From Owenia fusiformis (Eukaryota > Annelida > Polychaeta > Sabellida > Oweniidae), in contig CAIIXF020000004.1 of NCBI GenBank assembly GCA_903813345.2, forward strand, positions 27,655,985-27,719,984: a DNA stretch of 64,000 bases, written 5' to 3'. The notes under the pieces were generated by a model. It was not told the DNA's origin, searched no databases, and was given only the letters and a program-made list of their open reading frames with translations. The translations under genes and the position numbers were made by a program. Position 1 is the stretch's first letter. Each line of letters starts with the position of its first letter. Shown in pieces: positions 56,396 to 64,000 of this stretch.

Positions 56396-56668
56396 GTGCA
56401 GTTTAATGCAAGGAATTATTATACTGTATCTCGGATGAATATACCAATGGAAAAAGGGGTTACCCTTTTAAGTAAGGCCGAAGAATCAGAATCAGATAAG
56501 CCATCAACAGAGGATGCTCCTGCTCCTGTCCAGCAGGCTGCTTTGCTTACAAATAATAATAAATATGATGGTGATAAGTATGACTCAGCACTTGAGTTGG
56601 AATATGATGATGAAAGTGAAATTGATGCACTTTTTGAAAAGTATAATGGGTGTCACCATGGGATCTAA
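56396..56668 (+). CDS. acidic ORF of unknown function
   Basis: A 90-codon frame, rich in Glu, Asp and Asn in its second half (EESESDKPSTEDAPAPVQQA, then YDSALELEYDDESEIDALF). Such acidic segments are common at the N-terminus of transposases and retroelement proteins, but no defining motif is present. It lies just upstream of the hAT-like end at 56689. Confidence 0.28.
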   Translation: MQFNARNYYTVSRMNIPMEKGVTLLSKAEESESDKPSTEDAPAPVQQAALLTNNNKYDGDKYDSALELEYDDESEIDALFEKYNGCHHGI

Positions 56669-56688
56669 TTTGTGTTGATACTAGGGGT

Positions 56689-56815
56689 GGGACGATGACC
56701 CGATGAGTCGATTCCCCGCGGGTTGAGGCCTTCGGGGCCTTCGGGTTGACCCGAATCGACTCCTCTAGTTGAGGAGTCGACTCGTTCGGGTTGAAAATGA
56801 TGATAACTTCCGGTT
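56689..56815 (+). mobile_element. hAT-like terminus with GC-rich palindromes
   Basis: TAGGGGTGGGACGATGA is a typical hAT left end. It is followed by dense CG-containing inverted motifs: GACCCGATGAGTCG, GGCCTTCGGGGCCTTCGG, GACCCGAATCGACTC and GAGGAGTCGACTCG. A related word (GACCCGAGTCGG) occurs near 57628. The matching right terminus was not found in the following sequence, so the limits are unknown. Confidence 0.5.
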
Positions 56816-58646
56816 TATAATTCCAGGCAATTTTTGGTATCTAAACTGTAGATTTCAAGGCTTTCTTTCATGATCTAGCCTATCTATGTGTTTATATTAG
56901 ATATTAGAAATGTCCAGAGTATTATTAATGTAATAACATTACTTGTTTGTATGTAATGATTGGAATAAAATAGAAATTATAAACTTACGTTAGACTTGTT
57001 TTGTTTTCTTTGTGGTGATTAATTTACGAACGAAAATAAAATGATGTTTGTTATTTTATCTTTATCATTAATGTATGTTGTCATTCCCTGTGAGAAATTT
57101 TCTATGTTTTATGACTAAACAATTGTTTATTATCCCCCCGAATACAAATATATGACAGGTAAAACGATAATAATGGGAACAAACTCTGACTTTTTTGTTC
57201 TGTTACGAAAGTTCTACACGTTCGTTAAATGTCTAATATACGAACGACCACGGGCTTTTGTGTTCGGTATTTGTTTTTAGATCTTAAATAAAAGTTGTTG
57301 AAATTTGTGCTTTTTATCAGGTTATATCCGAATTCTTTTCAACTCAAATACTTTAGAGTGTTTCTAGCATGAAAACTATGAGATAAATCACTGATTTATT
57401 GATAATCGTAAGTGTTGGGTGTGTTGACTTGCAAACGTGCTGGTCGTTCGTAGATATATGCCTGTTCAGCAAAAAGATCATATCCATTTGGAAAAATAAA
57501 TATAACGCAGAGATTTGCAAGTTAAAACATGTTTTATTCTCTATAAATAGTAAATACTATTAACAAGTAGTTATAATTCACCAAAAATCAGTCATGTACT
57601 CTTAAAGAAATATAATGTATTAACCTGACCCGAGTCGGAACTACCATTGTTTCAAAGTTTGCTACTTCGGCACTATGTTTGCCACTCTGTTACTTGTTAA
57701 AAGTAAAATCTTCAGAAAGTGAAATATGAAAGAATTACGCCAGATTTCAACTGCACTGAACATATGGGTTCATTTCTGAAAAACAGGGTATAGGAACTGA
57801 TGGACAAAGAGCCTCTTGAAAAAAGACACAGTAAGGATGTATTTCTGAAGAATGTAAAGAAAGTACGAAGAGGATTATGCAATGCTAAACCTTTATTTGA
57901 ATTTATATTGAAATCATATCTGTCCAGAACTGGTGATCATACCAACTACTAAGAATCAGCTGTAAATCTGTGAAATTATATGATATAAATTTCTCAGGTA
58001 GCTCCAGAATTAAATTGTCTTTAAAATGAGATATGACACACCATGTAACATTAAGTACTTTTTGCTGTAGAGGGGGGGGGGTGCCATTGTTTTTTGACAC
58101 TCTGTATAGACTATAATATCACTTAGAAAGACTGTAGAAAACAATTCAATTAAGTTTAATTTATTCTGACAGCCTAAAATCTTTCTTAGCCTCCTTAAAC
58201 AGTTAATAAAAATTGGCTTTTTAATTGATCCTTAATGTGTGTTAGAATATTATAATACTGTATATGAGCATTGTCCAATCAATTGTATTTAGATACTTTT
58301 TCTTATAGTAGATGTTTTAGCTGAACAGAAATAAAAAATACTGACTGAGTGTGATACTTTGCACCTTTATATTTATACAAGTTATACTTTATAGAAGTAT
58401 CTAATGGAGTGAGGCATACTGTAAACTGTGGATTTTTCCTGAGGCCGTAAAAATTTCTCTAACAAATCCTGATATGAACAATCCCGATGAGCAGTATGAT
58501 ACTTTGATTAAGTATAAGTGTACATAAAGTAAAGGGTGCACAAAATCAGTGCAATGTCTGTCAGAAGACATGGAGGTCAGCTTGGCAGTTGAAAAGACAT
58601 TTAGTGACACCAGGATGCACCACTAAAATTTATATGTTCAAAATGT
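56816..58646. other. intergenic DNA with a solitary mariner-type end
   Basis: No coding signal recognised. A G run followed by TTTTTTGACACTCTGTA at 58086-58102 looks like a Tc1/mariner terminus read outward; its partner is not evident. Confidence 0.4.
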
Positions 58647-58813
58647 ATGGCAGCATACAAACACATAGACAGTTTAAAGCGCCAAAAAGAGATTGCCAAA
58701 CATTAAACATTTTATAGATGAAAGAAATCAAAAATCCTCGGGAATGAGGATGGCAGCATACAAACACTTAGACAGTTTAAAGTGCCACAAAGAGATTGCC
58801 AAACATTAAACAT
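58647..58813 (+). repeat. 64-bp direct repeat pair
   Basis: ATGGCAGCATACAAACACAT begins at 58647 and its near-identical copy at 58750. The spacer contains AAATCCTCGGGAATGAGGA, and TCCTGAGGATTTTTGATG follows the second copy. Confidence 0.85.
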
Positions 58814-59347
58814 ATCAAAAAATCCTGAGGATTTTTGATGATTCAAACATAATATTAGGGCAACTTTTTGAAAAATTTAGATGCATGCTATACCCAAGCA
58901 CACCATTTCTACAGTAATATATAAAATTTTACATTTTCTCTGGATGCCTTTCACATATCTCAAAGATATTAGGAAGATTGATTCATTGAAAACTTTAAAA
59001 AGTGATCTGCACCTTTGTTTAAGTACTTGAGAAATAACACCCATAAATCGAGTGAAAGGGGTGGTGATAACTACCAAACACGAGATCATAAATTAGGTCT
59101 TAAAAAACGGAATTGAACAAGCTTTCAAATGATATAGGAATTGTAGGAGTACATGATCTAGCTTTGGCTGTGGAGGGGGATGATCATTATTGAACGCCCT
59201 ATAAATACATGTACATCTCTGGGAAAAGAATTTTGTGATTTTAGATGTGGGCATCCTGAGAGCGTATACCAGTCTTAAAACTGTTATATCAGAAATAAGT
59301 GGTCTGAGTCACCCTGAGAGACTGACATCAGTTACCCTGCGATAAAA

Positions 59348-59985
59348 CAGGGTGTCCCAAAAGTATGCCCCCCCCCCTAGGCAGACATATTCCAGTCTCC
59401 TCATAGTATGCGTCATATATCATTTTAAAGCTTATCCAAAGTTACATTGATTTGCCAAGTATCATGGTTTAACTCCCAAATGGGAAAAAGATAGTCATTT
59501 TAAAAGTTAGTGATTTGTCAAAAAATGTTCAATTTTACACCACATTACTGGGCAATGTGTCCCCCTTGGCCATGTTAACAGCAGCAATTATTTTCAGATA
59601 TGACCTTAAAAGCCCTTCAAATAGGGGTGTGGAATTTTATAACCCTCTTAAAACCTGTTAAGGAACTTGAGAAGAGGTTCCTTAGAGTTTCTACCCTCAC
59701 CGTTCTCTTTTTCCAACTCAATATCCATCCGACCCGAAAAGAAATGCTGCTGTTAAGATGGCCCGGGAGGACACATTGACTAGTGATTTGGTGTAAAATT
59801 TAATTTAATTTTGACCAAACACTATATTTTGAAATGCCTGTAATTTTTTCACATTTGAGAGTTGAACCATGATACTTGGCGAATCAATGTAACTTTGGAT
59901 AAGCTTTAAAATGATATATGACACATACTATGACAACACTGGTATATGTCTACCTATGGGGGCCCCATACTTTCGGGACACCCTG
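59348..59985. mobile_element. palindromic mariner-type MITE
   Basis: Starts CAGGGTGTCCCAAAAGTATG and ends in its inverse (CATACTTTCGGGACACCCTG), with TA on the right but AA on the left. The arms pair over most of the 638 bp, including GGCCATGTTAACAGCAGCA near the centre, leaving a short asymmetric middle. A half copy lies at 31249-31412 and a 60-bp tip at 27036-27095. No protein is encoded. Confidence 0.85.
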
Positions 59986-60942
59986 TAGTATAGTTTCAAA
60001 TAGCTGAAAAGTGCTGACATAATAGATGTCACCCTTGTTTGTCTTTGATTTTCTAGGGCCAGACCTCGACTCACTCCAATGCAAGAAACTTGCAACAGTC
60101 ACTTAATTTCATGATTTATCGAAGAGTGTTGGTTGAATCTGTCTGAAACTTGAATGGCATACTCTTGGATGACCCTGTCAATATACGTATTCGTGATTAA
60201 CCATGAAAATATTGGTTGCACACAAATAAACCAAGGTTTTAATGAATATCAGCATTGCACCAATGGAGATTTGGCCTAAGTTTTTTAAAAATGTCATGGA
60301 AAATGATTTAAATGACATAACTGTTTAAATCAAAGCTATAATTGGAGAAAATTTGTCACTGAATCCAAATATGCTATTAAAAATAAAGAAAAGTAATTCA
60401 TTAGAGGAAAAAAATGCAAATCTCTTATAATCTCATGTAAAAACAAGAATTAGCGAGATTTCAAAGCTATTTAGAAACTCCTCCATTGACTGCTACAGTT
60501 GCTCAGGTGAGAAAGTTAAGTAGTAACCATCCAGGTGATTGTTGCGATGATCGATTTTTTGTACTGTTCGTAGTGGTTCTTGTGATTTTCACGAACGCAT
60601 AGAAATATGTAGAAACTCCTCAGATCTGCCACCAAAGGAACCCTAGGATTAGTAAAAGTACTTCCTTGAGTTTATGGCTACTAATATATGCTAGGACAAA
60701 CATTGTTCAAGTGAGAACATATTGCTCCAATAGAGGAATTACGAAATATTATGCACAGTTTAACCATAACAGATTGATAAAACATTAAGACGCTGAAATA
60801 CTTGAAGGGCCTAGAAACCAATATCCATACTTGTATCTTGTAGCTTGTAGAAACAGCATTTTCCATTGTTTTTATTTGCTAACATTGCCCAATGCAATTT
60901 TTTAATCAGTCTAATATTGTGTTTCATATGCATGTTTTGCAG
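59986..60942. other. intergenic DNA, nothing recognised
   Basis: No coding signal until the splice acceptor at 60942. Confidence 0.45.
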
Positions 60943-61138
60943 TCTTTCAACCTCACAAATGCTCGGGAACAGTGGCTAACTAGTCATCTAGGACATAATT
61001 TCAAAACCCACAAAATCCACTACAGATGTACATCAGGGACAATTGAAAGAATAGACATTGCAAAAATGCTGTTAGTTATGGAGAACAACTTGCTGAAGAA
61101 ATATGAAGGGGGCTCTCTTGAGGATATAACATTAGAAG
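60943..61138 (+). pseudogene. tyrosine-recombinase-like C-terminal exon
   Basis: Follows CATGTTTTGCAG and ends at GAAG followed by GTGAAA. The open frame reads SFNLTNAREQWLTSHLGHNF, then KTHKIHYR, RIDIAKMLLVMENNLLKKYE and SLEDI. HLGH-x-x-x-x-H-x-x-x-Y is the end of the tyrosine-recombinase fold (box II and the nucleophile region). It is the C-terminal part of the family whose middle exons occur at 47225-48170. It has no stop or shift within the exon. Whether the two loci were one gene or two separate copies is not decidable here. Confidence 0.55.
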
Positions 61139-61582
61139 GTGAAATATCTTTGTAGCTTTAAAGAATCTTTTATCCAGCATCAGTCATTGATAATGAGGTT
61201 ATTTAGGGAGTATTTTGTGTTGTCTCACAAGACAAACTTCAGGAGATTGATTGAAGGCTATTTTTCCAGGCTGATGTCTCTTCTATTCTCTATGGATCTC
61301 ATATTTGCTGTAATTTTACAATTTTATAATATTGTAACAAACTTTGTGTATTTTCCAAATTAAATCATTTCTTTGGTAACAGTGTTTAGCCTCAAGAGTA
61401 TGCATTGATGAGTTTTACTGTAATCTTTTACATCTACTGCTATGCTTCGCAGAGCTTCAGTACATCCCATAGTTTCCAGTTAAACACATTTTTCCAGTTT
61501 TTCGACAAAAGCTACGTTTTCTTCGTAAGTACTAGCGATCTCAGTTTGATTCTTTGGTCTAAATATAGAGTAAATTGATACA
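61139..61582. other. intergenic DNA or LTR-like sequence
   Basis: No coding motif. It ends ATTGATACA just before a primer-binding-site-like sequence. Confidence 0.35.
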
Positions 61583-61606
61583 TTGGTGTCAGATCTGGGA
61601 TTCCTG
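61583..61606 (+). other. possible retroelement primer-binding site
   Basis: TTGGTGTCAGATCTGGGATT resembles the complement of a tRNA-Leu 3' end, the primer-binding site used by many LTR retrotransposons. Upstream ATTGATACA could be an LTR end. No second LTR or gag/pol was found. Confidence 0.25.
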
Positions 61607-61789
61607 TTAATGTGCTGAGAGCCTGGTTTGCCGAGAATTAAAGTTCAAGTGTTGGCGCTGCCGTGTTGATTGGTCCTGGTCGCAGATTTCAAGGTTGGTC
61701 ATATTAAATTCATAAGCTCAGATTTAGAACAAAATATTTTCTTAACAAGAGGGTGAAAATGGCTGCCAAGTACCATCTGACATCTCTCT

Positions 61790-61921
61790 TATTTTTATAA
61801 TAAATGCCAGATGTGTATATTATGTAACTTGTAATTGAGTAACTTTAAACCAATAAAATAAATGCAGTTTAGCCAATACATTGTGTTATTGACTACATTA
61901 GTGGCAGTGGGACTTTTCTTC
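61790..61921 (+). repeat. 70-bp repeat followed by a PBS-like sequence
   Basis: The 70-bp repeat shared with 51049-51119 leads into an AATAAAATAAA polyadenylation-like signal and then GACTACATTAGTGGCAGTGG. The latter resembles an LTR end plus primer-binding site. Interpretation is tentative. Confidence 0.35.
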
Positions 61922-62248
61922 GAATTTTGCTGTGTTGGTTTTTGCTGTGTTGCTTATTCGCTGATTGTGCTGACTTTGCTGTTGCAGACATGCCATCACA
62001 GTAAGTGGATAGGTCAAAATATATTTCTGTAGAGATTTATTGTGCTCCCCGAAATATAATGTAATCAATCCCCTCATTTGGTTTTTGGTCACATGGTTAC
62101 ATACATGTGACTTCACATGTAATTTCTTTTATTCTAAACTTTCCATCAAGAAGGAGGTCTAGGAAAGTACAGTGACAATATTTATGGAAACTATTCATTT
62201 CACCTTGCTAACGTCCTTGTGCCCATCTACCATTTCTTGCCCCTTTAG

Positions 62249-62500
62249 GACATGCTTAACCCAAAATATTCATCACACCTATATTGTGGAAGCAAACAGA
62301 AAAACAGACTATTCCCTGTTGAAACTTTTGGATAAAGATGAAAATGATCCTCATCAAATGGTTGAGATTCTCCAGTTCCTGAGAGATGTGCTAATTCCCA
62401 ATTTTAAAGCAGACAATGGACCAGAGATACTTGAGAAATTTGTATTTGGTGGTGACGAACTTACAAACAAAAGAGAGAATGGCGATACTACGTTTGATGA
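62249..62500 (+). CDS. DUF6589-like exon
   Basis: Bounded by TTGCCCCTTTAG and by GATGA followed by GTGAGT, with an open frame throughout. It reads IHHTYIVEANRKTDYSLLKL, then DPHQMVEILQFLRDVLIPNF and ILEKFVFGGDELTNKRENGD. The 'FGGD-LT-x-R' motif is the hallmark of DUF6589, a domain in repetitive, probably transposon-derived genes of cnidarians, molluscs and fungi. It is only a fragment (about 84 codons), with no stop, and adjoining exons were not found. DUF6589 function is unknown. Confidence 0.6.
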
Positions 62501-62518
62501 GTGAGTGGTGATACTGAC

Positions 62519-63690
62519 AGAGCTGTCAAGTGTCCCGCGAATGGCGGGATTATCCCGCGAATTTGATCAAAATTAGGCTAATTCGCGTGTCCCGCAATGT
62601 CCCCACTGTAAACCCAAGCCTGCAGTTTGCTTGTCAAGCTGGTATTGATTAATGACCCTAATATCCAGTTCTTAGCTTTGTTTACTAGAAGGTCAAGCAG
62701 CCTTCCACTGTAGAAACTTAATTCTACAACCACTTTTGGTTAATTAAACTGCATTCACTTTTCATGTAATTACTCGTTTAAACTTACTTAGAAACTACAA
62801 CTTTTACTATAATTTGAAAGCATGATCAATTATCAATCCAGAGATGTAAAAAAGTCTATGAACTCCAATCATAATCAACTTAATTTTAACACATTCCATT
62901 GTATCTATCTTTTGCAAATGAAACACTTGTATGTAAACAAAATTTTATGTACAAATTTGCATGAAAAGTTAGTTTTCAAATAGTTTCTGATTTTTGAATT
63001 CTCTAATATTTTGATGGATTTCTACCTAGAAGTCTCCTCTTTCTACTCAACTAAACCAATTTTCTACATTATTTTTTTCCTTTGACATTTTACTTATTTT
63101 CTGCAAGCAGCAGCTCAAAGTTGCCAATTCAAACCAATGCTAAAAATATCAATTTTGGTCAACACCTTCTCAATTGAAATGTCAATTTCTTCTTTAAACA
63201 AAATAATGTACACTTTTCTTCAACTGATATTGTTTCATAATACCTCATTGTTTCTCACTGTGAAAAAAGTTCTGAAGTAAAAAATCAGGAAAATATAGAA
63301 AATAGGAAAGAAAAGTACACTCAATAATGCAGAAAATATCTATTTCATATTAACTGATACCTTTAAAAAAGTGACAGAATGACCAAATAAATATGATTCA
63401 GCAAGTCTTTAATATCATAAGATAATAAGGTAATAGGTCTAGACAGAGAAATGTAGGTAGAAATCATAGATTTTAAGCTTACCAGACAACAGGACATAGC
63501 CTTCAAACACCACAGCCATATTTTCTAAGACAGGTTTTATTACCACTACGCATGTGCAAGAACACCAGATGTGTGATTAATGGCTTTCTACCAGTGACAA
63601 GCGAATTGCACAGTTTAGGCCTTGTAGGTTTACAGTGTCCCGCGGAGTCCCGCAAATGTGGCTTTGACCTCCGCGAATTTCCAAAATTGT
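62519..63690. mobile_element. element with CpG-rich inverted ends
   Basis: Left end: CAGAGCTGTCAAGTGTCCCG then ATTATCCCGCGAATT, ATTCGCGTGTCCCGC, CACTGTAAACC, and TTGCTTGTCA. The right end (about 63595-63690) carries the same words inverted: TGACAAGCGAATTGCA, GGTTTACAGTGTCCCGC, TCCCGCAAATG, CCGCGAATTT. The arms are diverged but collinear over about 120 bp. The AT-rich interior encodes nothing recognised. Superfamily unresolved; the CAGAG start suggests a hAT-type element. Confidence 0.55.
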
Positions 63691-64000
63691 TGCAATCCCC
63701 TATATTGTGATTATCTTATCTTATATATATTATAAGAAGCTACGTTTTTGCACTTTTGAGGAGTAAAGTTTACCTAATTTTAAGGGCTTTGTATAAAAAA
63801 CCTCCTACCTCATACCCACCTACCAACCTACATGGAACATGATACAGTCATTGAAGCGTTCAATTTTAAAGATTACTTTAAATCTCAAAATAGCTCAAAT
63901 TATTAACATTTCTACAATTCCGGCTTTATTTTATGACTAGACAGATCCATAAATAAAGGCATATGGATGCATTTTAGATTGTTATGACCCGAGGGCGCGC
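63691..64000. other. intergenic DNA, nothing recognised
   Basis: AT-rich, no signals apart from a CG-rich word at the very end of the window (GACCCGAGGGCGCGC). Confidence 0.45.

Noticed and set aside
1-64000. Bacterial or viral origin, CRISPR arrays, operons
   Set aside because: No ribosome-binding-site-led gene chains, no regular spacer arrays, and abundant introns and eukaryotic transposons.

Overview
The window looks like nuclear DNA of an invertebrate animal, most likely an aquatic one such as a mollusc, cnidarian or similar. It is AT-rich, has no operons and no long uninterrupted genes. It carries exon-sized coding pieces bounded by AG/GT splice signals, and debris from nearly every major animal transposon class: CR1/Jockey-like LINEs, Penelope-like and DIRS-like retroelements, a retrocopied mRNA, a tRNA-derived SINE, Helitron, Harbinger, piggyBac, hAT, Tc1/mariner and Merlin-like elements. 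The taxon is an inference from composition and repeat content; nothing here fixes the species. No complete host gene, rRNA, intact tRNA or CRISPR array was seen.

Layout. 1-6 kb: a CpG-rich island-like stretch with a 15-bp tandem repeat, exon-like pieces of a DUF3987-like protein, a Merlin/ISXO2 zinc-ribbon remnant, a processed mRNA retrocopy with poly(A) and a 14-bp target duplication (3585-4339), and a LINE 3' end. 6-19 kb: a piggyBac deletion derivative with TTAA duplications (6058-6754), LINE fragments, a YqaJ-type nuclease pseudogene (13.7-14.15 kb), candidate exons near 15.3-15.9 kb and a DIRS-type gag-like fragment (17.3-17.8 kb).

19-30 kb: a duplicated segment (copy A 19672-25755, copy B 26741-30251) carrying two exon-like pieces. 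Each copy was later hit by different elements, so each serves as the empty-site control for the other. Copy A holds a 3.4-kb element (20924-24330) whose roughly 400-bp terminal inverted repeats enclose about 2 kb of G-rich minisatellite and no recognisable transposase. This is the most unusual object in the window. Copy B holds an 804-bp Tc1/mariner derivative and a 60-bp one-ended insertion.

31-39 kb: a well-preserved LINE ORF2 C-terminus, a Penelope-like GIY-YIG endonuclease, a DIRS-like element (RNase H then tyrosine recombinase) split cleanly by a mariner-like element (33577-34624), a tandem array of Harbinger transposase fragments and a 761-bp hAT derivative. 39.9-43.1 kb: a head-to-tail duplication of about 1.6 kb containing a Helitron Rep HUH fragment, a reverse-transcriptase fragment and an intact 156-nt exon-like unit.

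44-64 kb: a second Penelope fragment, a tRNA-Leu-like SINE, a degenerate minisatellite, broken exons of a tyrosine-recombinase-like family (47.2-48.2 and 60.9-61.1 kb), a second YqaJ-like piece, repeat-rich small ORFs, a palindromic mariner-type MITE, a DUF6589-like exon and CpG-rich inverted ends of a DNA transposon. The coding pieces do not form a pathway. They record layered transposition and decay, and most are broken by stops or frameshifts.
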